DNA from: Motilibacter deserti
GTDB lineage: Bacteria > Actinomycetota > Actinomycetes > Motilibacterales > Motilibacteraceae
DNA length: 64,000 nt
Direction: 5' to 3'
Assembly: GCF_011250635.1 (NCBI RefSeq)
Contig: NZ_JAANNP010000001.1
Coordinates: forward strand, 271,480 to 335,479
Positions 1 through 8,389 of the stretch are shown piece after piece. How positions within the stretch are numbered: position 1 is the stretch's first letter; every line of letters begins with the position of its first letter. The translations under genes were made by a program, and so were the position numbers. A model generated the notes under the pieces. The model saw only the letters and a list, made by a program, of their open reading frames with translations, was not told the DNA's origin and did not search any database.

Positions 1-149
1 TCAGGCCAGCAGGCGGATCGTGAGCCAGAAGCGTTCGAAGACCGTCCCCATGTCGCGCGGCGCGCCTGCGCGGATCCACCACCTCCGCGTACCGTCTGAC
101 TCGCGGCGGGCGCTCAAGCCGCGCCCCGGAGACGCCGAGGACCCGAAGG

Positions 150-1550
150 ATGCCAGTGCACAACCGATCCCGTCTGGGCCTCGCCGTCCTGAGCGCGCCC
201 GTCGCCGTCGCCCTCGCCGCGGGCGTCATCACCAGCGGCAGCAGCAACGACCTCGCGCAAGCGGCGTCGGCGGCGTACTGCCCCAGCCCGAGCGCCAGCG
301 CCGAGCCAACGTCCCCCGACCCCGCGCCGACCGACGGCTGGTGCCCGGCCGACGGCGCCACCGCGCTGCCCACGCTCCCGGCGCCGGCACCCACCAAGCC
401 GGCGGCCCTGACGGCCGACGCGAAGATCGCCTCCCTCGTCCCGTCGCGCATCGCCTCGCTCAGGCTCGGTGGGCGGGTCGGGGCGTACGTCAAGGACCTG
501 GCCACCGGCGAGGAGCTGGTGGCGTCCGGCGCCGACAGCGCGCTGATGCCGGCCTCCACGACCAAGCTCGCCACCGCCGCGACGGCCCTGACCGCGCTCG
601 GCCCCGACGCCCGCTTCACCACGAAGGCGCTGCTGCGCGGGAGCACGCTGACGATCTACGGCGGGGGCGACTCCTCGCTCACGACGCGCGGCGTCCGGGC
701 GCTGGCCGACCGCGCCGCCGCCGCAGCCCGCGGTGCCGGTGTCAGGAAGCTGCGCGTGATCGTGGACGACTCGTACTTCCCGGCGCCGACGCTGGCCCGC
801 GGCTGGGCCCGGGGCTACGTCCCCGGGTCGGTCTCGCCGGTGCGCGCGCTCGACCTGGACCAGCGCGTCAGCATGGACACCAGCATGCTCGCCGGCAAGG
901 CGTTCGCCGCGCAGCTCAAGCGGCGCGGGCTGCAAATCGCCTCGGTCCGCCGCGGCCGCACCCCGGCCGGCGCGGCCGAGGTGGCGGCGGTGCAGGGCTC
1001 GCGGCTGTCGGCCATCGTCAAGCAGATGCTGCAGGTCAGTGACAACGACATCGCCGAGAACCTCGCGCGGCACGTCGCCGTTTCGCAGGGGTACGCCCCC
1101 GACTGGGCCGGCGCTGCGGCGGCCCGCACCGCCGTGCTGATCCAGCTCGGCGTGCCGCTCACGGGCGTCCGCATCGACGACGGCAGCGGGCTGTCGCGGA
1201 CGAACCGGCTGACCGCGCGGGCACTCGTCGCGATCCTCGAGCTGGCCGCGGACCCGGCACGGCCCGAGCTGGCCCCGATCTTCACCGAGGGCGGCCTGCC
1301 GACCGCTGGGAGGACGGGCTCGCTGCGCCCGGCGCGCGGCCGCTTCGTGACCGCGCCCTCGAAGTGCGCGACGGACAAGCTGTGGGCCAAGACCGGCCTG
1401 CTGCGCGACGTCGTCTCGCTGGCCGGGCTGACCTACGGCAAGGACGGCGAGCTCAAGGCCTTCGCGTTCGTGGTCAACGGGCCGAAGTCGACGCTGACGC
1501 AGCGGCGCAAGGTCGACGCGGTCGCCGCGACGGTCACGGGCTGCTGGTAG
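150..1550 (+). CDS. dacB: D-alanyl-D-alanine carboxypeptidase/endopeptidase (PBP4, S13 family)
   Basis: Exported class C penicillin-binding protein that trims or cleaves peptidoglycan cross-links. An Ala-rich signal-type segment spans residues 8-28, followed by a Pro/Ser-rich spacer to about residue 85. All three catalytic motifs of the S13 family are visible: SxxK as STTK at 136-139, SDN at 297-299 and KTG at 414-416. The length of 466 residues is normal for the family. The ATG start is supported by GAGGA at 137-141, 8 nt upstream. The gene converges on trpD, with stop codons 2 bp apart. Endopeptidase versus carboxypeptidase preference cannot be read from sequence. Confidence 0.93.
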   Translation: MPVHNRSRLGLAVLSAPVAVALAAGVITSGSSNDLAQAASAAYCPSPSASAEPTSPDPAPTDGWCPADGATALPTLPAPAPTKPAALTADAKIASLVPSRIASLRLGGRVGAYVKDLATGEELVASGADSALMPASTTKLATAATALTALGPDARFTTKALLRGSTLTIYGGGDSSLTTRGVRALADRAAAAARGAGVRKLRVIVDDSYFPAPTLARGWARGYVPGSVSPVRALDLDQRVSMDTSMLAGKAFAAQLKRRGLQIASVRRGRTPAGAAEVAAVQGSRLSAIVKQMLQVSDNDIAENLARHVAVSQGYAPDWAGAAAARTAVLIQLGVPLTGVRIDDGSGLSRTNRLTARALVAILELAADPARPELAPIFTEGGLPTAGRTGSLRPARGRFVTAPSKCATDKLWAKTGLLRDVVSLAGLTYGKDGELKAFAFVVNGPKSTLTQRRKVDAVAATVTGCW

Positions 1551-1552
1551 CC

Positions 1553-2623
1553 CTAGCTCCCGGCACCCAGCCGCTGGCTGACGGCGGCCCACCGGTCGAG
1601 CGTCGTCACCGCGGCGCCCGAGTCGACCGCCTCGGCCGCGCGCACGACGCCGGCCCGCAGCCGCTCCTCCAGCGGCGTCGTCGGCTCGGTGTCGACCGCG
1701 TCGAGCGCGACGAGGGCCGCGGCGGCGTTGAGCAGCACCGCGTCGCGCACCGCGCCGGCCTCGCCGCCGAGCACCCGCTGGGCGACCTTCGCGTTGTACG
1801 CCGCGTCCTCGCCGCGCAACGCCTCGGCCGGGGCGCGGGAGACGCCGAGCGCCTCCGGCGTGACCGTGCACTCGGACACGGAGCCGGAGCGGACCTCCCA
1901 GACCCGCGAGGGGCCGGTGACGGTGAGCTCGTCGAGCCCGTCCTCGCCGCGGAAGACCAGCGCGGACGTGCCGCGAGCGGCGAGCACCGACGCCATGACG
2001 CCGGCCATGCGCGGGTCGGCGACGCCGACGGCCTGGGCGGCGGGCTGCGCCGGGTTGGCCAGCGGGCCGAGGAAGTTGAAGACGGTGGCGACGCCGAGCT
2101 CGCGGCGCGGCACGGCGGCGTGCCGGAGCGCGGGGTGAAAGAGCGGGGCGAAGCAGAACGCGATGCCGGCCTCGTCGATGCAGGCCGGGATCGCGTCCGG
2201 CCGCAGGTCGACGACGACGCCGAGCGCCTCGAGCAGGTCCGCGGACCCGGACCGCGACGACGCGGCGCGGTTGCCGTGCTTGACGACCCGCCCGCCGGCC
2301 GCGGCGACGACCACAGCGGACATCGTGGAGATGTTGACCGTGTGGGCGCGGTCACCACCGGTGCCGCAGGTGTCGACCGCGGCCCCCGGCACCTGCGTGC
2401 GCTGGGCGTGGGACAGCATCGCCGCAACGAGGCCGCCGACTTCCTCGGGCGTCTCGCCCTTGGCCCGGAGCGCGACCGCGAAGCCCGCGATCTCCACCGG
2501 TGTGGCCGCACCCTGCATGACCTGGTCCATCGCCCAGGAGGTGTCCTCGGCGGACAGCGCCTCGCCGCGCAGCAGGGCCTGCAGCAGGTTCGGCCACGTC
2601 CGGGTGGCGACCGCCGTGCTCAT
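1553..2623 (-). CDS. trpD: Anthranilate phosphoribosyltransferase
   Basis: Second step of tryptophan synthesis: transfer of phosphoribose from PRPP to anthranilate, in the cytoplasm. The 356-residue product has the PRPP-binding GTGGD loop at residues 87-91 and the KHGNRA segment at 115-120, both diagnostic of TrpD. The start ATG (MSTAVATR) overlaps the TGA of the upstream receiver-like gene by two bases, which implies translational coupling. The reading frame stays open further upstream, but that part is the shadow of the neighbouring gene. No other trp gene is in the window; solitary trpD loci away from the main trp cluster are common in actinobacteria. Confidence 0.95.
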   Translation of the reverse strand: MSTAVATRTWPNLLQALLRGEALSAEDTSWAMDQVMQGAATPVEIAGFAVALRAKGETPEEVGGLVAAMLSHAQRTQVPGAAVDTCGTGGDRAHTVNISTMSAVVVAAAGGRVVKHGNRAASSRSGSADLLEALGVVVDLRPDAIPACIDEAGIAFCFAPLFHPALRHAAVPRRELGVATVFNFLGPLANPAQPAAQAVGVADPRMAGVMASVLAARGTSALVFRGEDGLDELTVTGPSRVWEVRSGSVSECTVTPEALGVSRAPAEALRGEDAAYNAKVAQRVLGGEAGAVRDAVLLNAAAALVALDAVDTEPTTPLEERLRAGVVRAAEAVDSGAAVTTLDRWAAVSQRLGAGS

Positions 2624-3114
2624 CGGGCCGCCGCGCCGGCCAGGCGCGTACGCAGCAGCTTCGCGGCGGCGTCCGCGAGCAGCACCGGGTCCAGCGGGTG
2701 CGGGACGGCAGCGTCGGCCCGGGACCAGGCGGCGAGCCAGTCGTCCTGCGGCCGTCCGGTCAGCACGAGCACCGGCGGGCACTGGTAGACCTCGTCCTTG
2801 AGCTGGCGGCAGAGCCCCAGCCCTCCGGACGGGACGGCCTCGCCGTCCAGCACGACCAGGTCGACGCCGCCGCGCCGCAGCGACTCCAGGACCGCGGGCT
2901 GCGTGGCGCACTCGACGTACGCGACGCGCGGCACGTCGCGGGCGGGCCGACGGCCGAGCGCCGCGGTCACCCGTTCGCGGATCGTGCGGTCGTCGCTGTA
3001 GACGAGGACCGTCACGGTCTCCTCGGGCATGCTCTTCTCGGGCAGCGTCGTCTCAGGCATGGTCGTCTCGGGCTCAGTGCTCTCGGGCGAGCTGCCCAGC
3101 TCCTGCGTCGCCAT
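2620..3114 (-). CDS. Response-regulator receiver-like protein upstream of trpD
   Basis: A 164-residue protein made of a low-complexity N-terminus and one CheY-like receiver fold with no output domain. The conserved core starts near [10 protein letters not shown] (about residue 33) and contains VVLDGEA, where the Asp would be the phosphoacceptor. The first 32 residues contain imperfect repeats of MPET/LPEK/MPEE, so the true start may be the internal ATG of the MPEETV segment. Streptomyces carries a similar stand-alone receiver near trpD and the qcr genes (family knowledge, from memory). A possible -10, TAGAGT on the minus strand at 3170-3165, lies upstream. Its partner kinase and target are unknown. 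Confidence 0.75.
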   Translation of the reverse strand: MATQELGSSPESTEPETTMPETTLPEKSMPEETVTVLVYSDDRTIRERVTAALGRRPARDVPRVAYVECATQPAVLESLRRGGVDLVVLDGEAVPSGGLGLCRQLKDEVYQCPPVLVLTGRPQDDWLAAWSRADAAVPHPLDPVLLADAAAKLLRTRLAGAAAR

Positions 3115-3210
3115 CGGTGCGGCCGGCTCCCTGCTGTCGACGACGGGGGCGTCGACGAAGCCGGACTCTACCGGGCACGCCGGCTCCGCTCGCGGCTATA
3201 GCGCGCCGGC

Positions 3211-3693
3211 TCAGGCGAGCCGCATCAGGAGCCCGGTCCGCCACCGCCCGGGGTCGGGCTCCTGCCGGGGGTCGGTCTCGTACGACTCGAGCCGGCACGC
3301 CCACTCCTCGGCGTCGGCGGCGGCGACGCGGTCCCACGCGAGCCCCTGCTCCTCGCCCCAAGCCAGCAGCCGCTCCGTCGCGTCGGCGAGGCCGTCGAAG
3401 TGCCCGACGTGCTCCGACGCGGCGTAGCGCCCGCCGGGCAGGGCCCCGGCGTAGAACCCGTCCCCGACGTCCACCGGGCCCGGGACAGGGACCCCCGCCT
3501 CCACCCGCAGGGTCCCGTCCGCGCGGAAGACGAGGTAGCGCAGGAAGGGAGCGCCCGCAAGGGGCACGTCCCGCGCGGCGAGCCGGCCGAGGAGCTCGGG
3601 GAGGCGGTCCGCGATCTCCCCGATCGTGTCCATCCGCACGTCGCGGGCCGTGCCGACGTACGCCTGCTCGCCCCGCTCGACGATGTACGGCAC
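3211..3693 (-). CDS. GyrI-like / AraC-type effector-binding domain protein
   Basis: A 160-residue soluble protein resembling stand-alone effector-binding domains (GyrI/SOUL-like fold). Features fitting this are the early Y-V-G-T-A-R-D segment, the central P-F-L-R-Y-L-V-F and E-A-G-V-P-V-P-G-P-V strands, and a final helix E-T-D-P-R-Q-E-P-D-P. The GTG start at 3693 was chosen because GGGAGG lies 7 nt upstream and the conserved region begins there. The frame stays open another 270 bp upstream without family similarity. The gene is divergent from an HxlR regulator, which may act on it. These domains usually bind small hydrophobic ligands; the ligand here is unknown. Confidence 0.75.
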   Translation of the reverse strand: MPYIVERGEQAYVGTARDVRMDTIGEIADRLPELLGRLAARDVPLAGAPFLRYLVFRADGTLRVEAGVPVPGPVDVGDGFYAGALPGGRYAASEHVGHFDGLADATERLLAWGEEQGLAWDRVAAADAEEWACRLESYETDPRQEPDPGRWRTGLLMRLA

Positions 3694-3781
3694 TTCTGCC
3701 TCCCTTGGCCCGTTGCCGGGACACGTCCTGCGCCACGGTGCGGCCACAAGTCCTACAAGACAACTGATTGAGCGTCTACCC

Positions 3782-3811
3782 GTACCGGGAAGTACGAGTA
3801 CATTAGTTCTC
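3782..3811 (+). promoter_or_regulatory. Leaderless promoter of the HxlR gene with GTAC repeats
   Basis: The hexamer TACATT at 3799-3804 is 7 nt before the GTG start of the HxlR gene and fits an actinobacterial -10 of a leaderless transcript. Three GTAC tetramers (3782, 3792, 3798) surround it; the first two form GTAC-N6-GTAC, a plausible autoregulatory site. No Shine-Dalgarno sequence precedes the start. Confidence 0.5.
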
Positions 3812-4489
3812 GTGGCAACCAGGCGGGAGTACTTCGACGGGTGCGCCGCGGCGCACGCCCTGGACCTGGTCGGCGAGCGATGGGCGCTGCTCGTCGTCCG
3901 CGAGCTGGTCCTCGGGCCGAAGCGCTTCACCGACCTGCGCACCGGGCTCCCCCTCGCGAGCCCCAACGTGCTGTCGCAGCGGCTGCGCGACCTCGAGCAG
4001 GCCGCGATCGTGCGTCGACGGCGCCTTCCTCCGCCGGCTGCGTCCGCGGTCTACGAGCTCACCGAGTGGGGCCGCGGCCTCGAGCCGGTCCTGCAGGCGC
4101 TCGGCCGCTGGGGCGCCCGCTCCCCCAGCCTGCCCGCCGCCGAGGGCATCGGCCTGGACTCCTTCGTCCTCGCACTGCGCACGATGTACGACGCGGGCCG
4201 GGCGGACGGGCTGCGGGCTACGTACGAGCTGCGGCTGGGCGACCACAGCTTCGTCGCCGTCGTCGACGCCGCCTCGTTCGACGTCCGCCCCGGGTCCCTC
4301 CGCGCGGCGGACGCCGTGCTCACCGCCGCCCCGAGCGCACTGGCGGCCGTGGTGTTCGACGAGCGCACGCTCGCGGAGGCGGTCGCGTCCGGAGACGTCA
4401 AGGTCGAGGGCGACCCGGAGGCCGCGGAGCGCTTCGTCGGGCTGTTCCCGATGCCTGAGCCCGCACCGGCGTTCGCCCCCGCCGACTGA
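3812..4489 (+). CDS. HxlR-family transcriptional regulator with C-terminal SCP2-like domain
   Basis: A 225-residue regulator. Residues 1-100 are an HxlR winged helix: a Cys in the first helix (DGCAAAHALDLVGERW), the hallmark G-P-K-R-F-T-D-L and N-V-L-S-Q-R-L-R-D-L-E recognition helix, then the wing. Residues 120-215 resemble a sterol carrier protein-like domain (ending G-D-V-K-V-E-G-D-P-E-A-A), a known actinobacterial HxlR architecture. The GTG start follows from homology and from the -10 box 7 nt upstream; the frame is open further 5' but that sequence is not conserved. The Cys may sense oxidants, as in some HxlR proteins. Its target is likely the divergent effector-binding gene or itself. 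Confidence 0.87.
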   Translation: MATRREYFDGCAAAHALDLVGERWALLVVRELVLGPKRFTDLRTGLPLASPNVLSQRLRDLEQAAIVRRRRLPPPAASAVYELTEWGRGLEPVLQALGRWGARSPSLPAAEGIGLDSFVLALRTMYDAGRADGLRATYELRLGDHSFVAVVDAASFDVRPGSLRAADAVLTAAPSALAAVVFDERTLAEAVASGDVKVEGDPEAAERFVGLFPMPEPAPAFAPAD

Positions 4490-4506
4490 GGCGCACCCCG
4501 CCCGGA

Positions 4507-4529
4507 GGCCCGGAAAGAAATTTCGGGCC
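4507..4529 (+). terminator. Hairpin terminator after the HxlR gene
   Basis: A GGCCC stem plus GAAA/TTTC closes on a GAAA tetraloop, with one bulged G. It lies 17 bp after the HxlR stop. There is no U-tract, as is usual in high-GC actinobacteria. Confidence 0.6.
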
Positions 4530-4634
4530 CTGTGTCGAAGTACGGTCTGCTCGTTCGTCGCAGTGACAGAGCGACGGGTCGATCCGCGGCGAAGGAGCAG
4601 CGGGCCTCCGCTCGTGACCGAGAGGGACACTCCG

Positions 4635-5063
4635 ATGCGCTTCATGATGATCGTCAAGGCCACCGCGGACTCCGAGGCCGGCGCCATGCCGACGACCGAG
4701 GAGCTCACCGCGATGGGGGCGTACAACGAGGAGCTCGCCAAGGCTGGCGTGCTGCTCGCCGGTGAGGGGCTGCACCCGAGCTCGAAGGGCGCCCGCGTCG
4801 TCTTCTCGGGCGACTCGCGCACGGTGCTCGACGGCCCCTTCGCCGAGACGAAGGAGCTGATCGCGGGCTTCTGGCTCATCCAGGCCAAGTCGCTCCAGGA
4901 GGCCGTCGAGTGGGCGAAGCGCTGCCCCAACCCGATGCGCACCGAGTCCCAGATCGAGGTGCGGCAGGTCTTCGACGCCGATGACTTCGGTGACGATCTG
5001 ACCCCCGAGCTGCGTGAGCAGGAGGACCGGCTGCGCGCCGAGACCGCGCAGCGCCAGGGCTGA
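4635..5063 (+). CDS. YciI / DGPF-domain protein
   Basis: A 142-residue small alpha/beta-barrel protein of the YciI-like superfamily. It begins with the typical MRFMMIVKA strand and carries LDGPFAETKELIAGFW, the DGPF signature. The upstream in-frame codons from 4563 are not conserved, so the ATG at 4635 is preferred, with GAGAGGGA about 8 nt upstream. A possible -10, TACGGT, is at 4541-4546. It lies 12 bp before an ECF42-like sigma factor, and ECF42 genes are characteristically linked to DGPF proteins. The biochemical role of DGPF partners is not settled. Confidence 0.88.
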   Translation: MRFMMIVKATADSEAGAMPTTEELTAMGAYNEELAKAGVLLAGEGLHPSSKGARVVFSGDSRTVLDGPFAETKELIAGFWLIQAKSLQEAVEWAKRCPNPMRTESQIEVRQVFDADDFGDDLTPELREQEDRLRAETAQRQG

Positions 5064-5075
5064 CGGGTCGGCAGC

Positions 5076-6350
5076 GTGGGCGCTGGGGCGACCGCACGGG
5101 CCATCGAGGCGGTGTGGCGCATCGAGTCGGCCCGCCTGATCGCCGGGCTCGCCCGCGTCGTCCGCGACGTCGGGCTCGCCGAGGACCTGGCGCAGGACGC
5201 GCTCGTCGTCGCGCTGGAGAAGTGGCCGGAGTCAGGCGTCCCGGACAACCCGGGCGCCTGGCTGATGGCCACGGCCAAGCGCAAAGGCATCGACCTGCTC
5301 CGGCGCGACGTCATGCTCGACCGCAAGCACGCGGAGATGGCGCACGCGCTGGAGCAGCGCCAGGAGTCCGCACCGGACGACGACGACGTCGACGGCGTCC
5401 AGGACGACCTGCTCCGGCTCGTCTTCACGACCTGCCACCCGGTGCTGTCGACCGAGGCCCGCGTGGCGCTCACGCTGCGCCTGGTCGGCGGGCTGACCAC
5501 GGCCGAGATCGCGCGGGCGTTCCTGGTGCCGGAGCCGACCGTCGGCCAGCGCGTCTCGCGGGCCAAGCGCACCCTGGCGACGGCGAACGTGCCGTTCGAG
5601 GTGCCTACCGGCGCGGAGCTGGCGCCCCGGCTTGCCTCGGTGCTCGACGTTGTCTACCTGGTCTTCAACGAGGGCTACTCCGCGACCGCGGGCGAGGACT
5701 GGATGCGGCCCGCGCTCTGCGAGGACGCGCTGCGCCTCGGGCGCGTCCTCGCGCAGCTGATGCCTCGTGAGCCCGAGGTGCACGGGCTGGTCGCGCTGAT
5801 GGAGGTGTCGGCGTCCCGCACCCACGCGCGGACGGCGCCGGACGGCTCGCCGGTGCTGCTGGCCGACCAGGACCGGTCCCGCTGGGACCCGATGCTCGTA
5901 CGCCGCGGCCTGGCCGCGCTCGAACGCGCCGAGCAGCTCGGCGGGGCGCTCGGGCCGTACGCGCTGCAGGCGGGTATCGCGGCGTGCCACGCCCGGGCGC
6001 GGACCGCCGAGGAGACCGACTGGGAGCGGATCGTCGCCTTCTACGACGCGCTCGCCCAGCTCGCCCCCTCGCCCGTCGTCGAGCTCAACCGGGCGGTGGC
6101 GGTGTCCATGGCGTACGGCCCGGCCGAGGGGCTCGCCCTCGTCGACCAGCTGATCGACGCCCCTGCGCTGCGCGGCTACCACCTGCTCCCGGCGGCACGG
6201 GCCGACCTGCTGGCCAAGCTCGGCCGCACCGACGAGGCGCAGGAGGATCTGGCCCGGGCCGCGTCGCTCACCCGCAACGTCCGCGAGCGCACCCTGCTGC
6301 TCGAGCGCGCCCGTCGCCTCGCCGGCCCGCACGGCTCGGCCCTGGGGTGA
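5076..6350 (+). CDS. ECF42-type RNA polymerase sigma factor with C-terminal helical (TPR-like) domain
   Basis: A 424-residue sigma-70 family protein. Sigma region 2 (residues 12-80) contains R-D-V-G-L-A-E-D-L-A-Q-D-A and N-P-G-A-W-L-M-A-T-A-K-R. Region 4 (about 118-170) contains the helix-turn-helix L-T-T-A-E-I-A-R-A-F. The remaining ~240 residues are helical with F-N-E-G-Y-S-A and E-L-N-R-A-V-A-V-S-M motifs, matching the ECF42 extension. No anti-sigma gene is adjacent; in this group the extension is thought to control activity in cis. The GTG start at 5076 lies 12 bp after the DGPF gene with only a weak SD, so co-transcription is likely. Confidence 0.9.
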   Translation: MGAGATARAIEAVWRIESARLIAGLARVVRDVGLAEDLAQDALVVALEKWPESGVPDNPGAWLMATAKRKGIDLLRRDVMLDRKHAEMAHALEQRQESAPDDDDVDGVQDDLLRLVFTTCHPVLSTEARVALTLRLVGGLTTAEIARAFLVPEPTVGQRVSRAKRTLATANVPFEVPTGAELAPRLASVLDVVYLVFNEGYSATAGEDWMRPALCEDALRLGRVLAQLMPREPEVHGLVALMEVSASRTHARTAPDGSPVLLADQDRSRWDPMLVRRGLAALERAEQLGGALGPYALQAGIAACHARARTAEETDWERIVAFYDALAQLAPSPVVELNRAVAVSMAYGPAEGLALVDQLIDAPALRGYHLLPAARADLLAKLGRTDEAQEDLARAASLTRNVRERTLLLERARRLAGPHGSALG

Positions 6351-6368
6351 GGCGCGGCCCGTGGCGGT

Positions 6369-7316
6369 TCAGCCAGGCAGCACCGGGTCCGGGGTACGCG
6401 CCGGCTCGGGCGAGCGCTCAGCGGGGGCCGGCCGCGCCGACAGCGTCGACCCGACGCTCGCCGCGACGACGACCGCGACGGCCACCGCCTCCAGCGGCCG
6501 CATCCCCTGCGACAGCAGCACCCAGCCGGCGAGGACAGCGACGACCGGCTCGAGGCTGAGCAGCACTCCGAACAGGCTCTTCGGCAGCCGGCGCAGCGCG
6601 GCGAGCTCGAGCGAGTACGGGATCACCGAGGCGAGCAGGCCGGTGCCGGCGGCGAGCAGCAGCAGGTCCGGCTGCGTGAAGGCCGCGGACGCACCGTGCG
6701 CGCCGGCGGGCAGCAGCACCAGGGCGCCGATCGCGACGGCGACGGCGAGCCCGCCGTGGCCCGGGACGGCGGCCCCCACTCGGGCGCTCGCCAGGATGTA
6801 GCCGGCCCAGAAGACGGCGGCGACGAGCACGAGGACGACGCCGACGGGGTCGAGCCCCTCCCCGTCCAGGCCCTCGCTGCCCGCCCAGAGCAGCACGACG
6901 CCGATGCCGGCGAGCAGCACCCACGCCAGGTCGCGGGCGCGGTGCGTGAGCACCGCCGCGAGCGCGAGCGGGCCGAGGAACTCGATCGTCACCGCGGTGC
7001 CGAGCGGGATGCGGTCGATCGCCGCGTAGAAGAAGCCGTTCATCCCGGCCATGGAGACGCCGAGCACCGCGATGGCCCGCCACTGCCGGGCCTCCCACTT
7101 GCGCACCCGGGGGCGGACCGCGACGAGCAGGATCAGGGCGGCGAGCCCGAGCCGGAGCAGCGTCGCCCCGGTGCTGCCGGTGGAGTCGAAAAGGTGGGCG
7201 GCCAGCGCGGCGCCGAGCTGCAGCGACGAGCACGACGCGAGCACCATGGCCACGGCGGTGCCGCTCGTCCAGTTCCGGGACGGGGCAGGCACGGGCAGGC
7301 GCAGCGAGTCGTTCAC
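6369..7316 (-). CDS. EamA-family (DMT superfamily) transporter, RhtA-like exporter
   Basis: A 315-residue inner-membrane protein with about ten hydrophobic helices in two EamA repeats. Visible family segments include L-R-L-G-L-A-A-L-I-L-L, G-M-N-G-F-F-Y-A-A-I-D-R-I-P-L-G and I-P-Y-S-L-E-L-A-A-L-R-R-L-P. These resemble the threonine/homoserine exporter RhtA. GTG is chosen as start because a well-formed promoter ends 6 nt upstream, which implies a leaderless message. It is divergent from a LysR regulator that probably controls it. The substrate (amino acid or related metabolite) is inferred only from the family. Confidence 0.87.
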   Translation of the reverse strand: MNDSLRLPVPAPSRNWTSGTAVAMVLASCSSLQLGAALAAHLFDSTGSTGATLLRLGLAALILLVAVRPRVRKWEARQWRAIAVLGVSMAGMNGFFYAAIDRIPLGTAVTIEFLGPLALAAVLTHRARDLAWVLLAGIGVVLLWAGSEGLDGEGLDPVGVVLVLVAAVFWAGYILASARVGAAVPGHGGLAVAVAIGALVLLPAGAHGASAAFTQPDLLLLAAGTGLLASVIPYSLELAALRRLPKSLFGVLLSLEPVVAVLAGWVLLSQGMRPLEAVAVAVVVAASVGSTLSARPAPAERSPEPARTPDPVLPG

Positions 7317-7322
7317 CCTTCA

Positions 7323-7351
7323 ACTATCGGGAGCATCGAAGCTCCAGTCCA
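7323..7351 (-). promoter_or_regulatory. Promoter of the EamA gene with operator palindrome in the spacer
   Basis: On the minus strand, TGGACT (7351-7346) and GATAGT (7328-7323) are separated by 17 nt and resemble -35 and -10 boxes. The spacer holds an inverted repeat, GGAGC-N6-GCTCC (7330-7345). Only 6 nt separate the -10 from the GTG start. Binding in the spacer would block transcription; the divergent LysR protein is the obvious candidate. Confidence 0.55.
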
Positions 7352-7370
7352 GCGAATTGTTGTGAGGGAT

Positions 7371-7393
7371 ACTCGTCAGCAGAACTGACGAGT
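7371..7393 (+). promoter_or_regulatory. Perfect 9-bp inverted repeat upstream of the LysR gene
   Basis: ACTCGTCAG-N5-CTGACGAGT is a perfect inverted repeat that ends directly before the GGAGG ribosome-binding site (7394-7398) of the LysR gene. It is likely the LysR binding site for autoregulation, or an mRNA hairpin next to the SD. Confidence 0.6.
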
Positions 7394-7402
7394 GGAGGCT
7401 GC

Positions 7403-8344
7403 GTGCTCGACGTCCAACGGCTCCGGCTGCTGCGCGAGCTCGAGCGGCGGGGCACGCTGGCGGAGGTCGCGCGCGCCCTGGCGTACAGCCCCTCCGCGGT
7501 CTCCCAGCAGCTCGCGCAGCTCGAGGCCGAGGCGGGCGTGCGCCTCCTCGACCGCGTGGGGCGCGGAGTGCGCCTCACCGAGCAGGCCCGCGTCCTCACC
7601 CGGCACGCGGACGTCATCCTGGAACGGCTCGAGCTCGCCGAGGCCGAGCTCGCCGCGTCGCTCACGCAGGTGAGCGGAACGCTCCGGGTCGCGTCCTTCC
7701 AGACCGTCCTGCTCGCCCTCGTGCCCGCGACGCTGTCCCGGCTCGCACAGCTGCACCCCGGGCTGCGCGTGCAGATCGCGCAGCGCGAGGCCGAGCCGGC
7801 GTTTGCCGGCCTGCTCGCGCACGACTTCGACGTCGTGCTGGGCGAGGAGTACCCCGGCCTGCCGGAGCCGCTGCGCGCCGGGGTCGACGAGGAGGACCTC
7901 GCGCACGACGAGCTGCGGCTGGCCGTCCCGCCGACCGGTCCGCTCAGCACCGTCGACGGGCTTGCCGACCTCGCCGGGGCGCCCTGGGTGCTCGACCCCG
8001 AGCGCGCCGCGCCCGGCCAGTGGGTGCGCAGGCTCTGCCGCAGCGCGGGCTTCGAGCCCGACGTCCGCTTCGACAGCCTCGACCTGCTGCTCCACGTCCA
8101 CCTCGTCGAGACCGGGCACGCCGTCGCGGTGCTGCCGGACCTGCTGTGGGCCGAGCGCGAGCCCCGGCTGCGCCTGCTGGAGCTGCCCCGGCGCCCGCAC
8201 CGCCGGCTGTTCACCGGCGCCCGGCGCGGGAGCGCGGGCCACCCGGCCGTACGCGCCTTCCGCACCGCGCTGCGCGAAGCGCTCGAGGCGACCCGGCCCT
8301 CGTCGCGCCCCGACGCTGCGGCAGGGCACATCGGGCCGTCGTGA
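7403..8344 (+). CDS. LysR-family transcriptional regulator
   Basis: A 313-residue LTTR. The N-terminal winged helix-turn-helix (residues 1-60) starts MLDVQRLRLLRELERRGTL and contains Y-S-P-S-A-V-S-Q-Q-L-A-Q-L-E, typical of the family. It is followed by the linker helix and a periplasmic-binding-like effector domain (about 90-300). The GTG start has GGAGG 4 nt upstream. Divergent orientation to the EamA exporter, with two palindromes in the 86-bp gap, suggests it controls that exporter in response to an intracellular ligand, as LysE/LysG-type pairs do. The ligand is unknown. Confidence 0.9.
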   Translation: MLDVQRLRLLRELERRGTLAEVARALAYSPSAVSQQLAQLEAEAGVRLLDRVGRGVRLTEQARVLTRHADVILERLELAEAELAASLTQVSGTLRVASFQTVLLALVPATLSRLAQLHPGLRVQIAQREAEPAFAGLLAHDFDVVLGEEYPGLPEPLRAGVDEEDLAHDELRLAVPPTGPLSTVDGLADLAGAPWVLDPERAAPGQWVRRLCRSAGFEPDVRFDSLDLLLHVHLVETGHAVAVLPDLLWAEREPRLRLLELPRRPHRRLFTGARRGSAGHPAVRAFRTALREALEATRPSSRPDAAAGHIGPS

Positions 8345-8389
8345 GCCGCGCGCGGTGACGCCGGCGGGCGACGTGACCGGCGCCGGAGC

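Noticed and set aside
1-120. Minus-strand frame ending with TGA at the first three bases (..F-E-R-F-W-L-T-I-R-L-L-A)
   Set aside because: The frame lacks a convincing start and SD within the 150-bp gap; a real gene would have to begin inside the PBP4 leader. Not enough to call.
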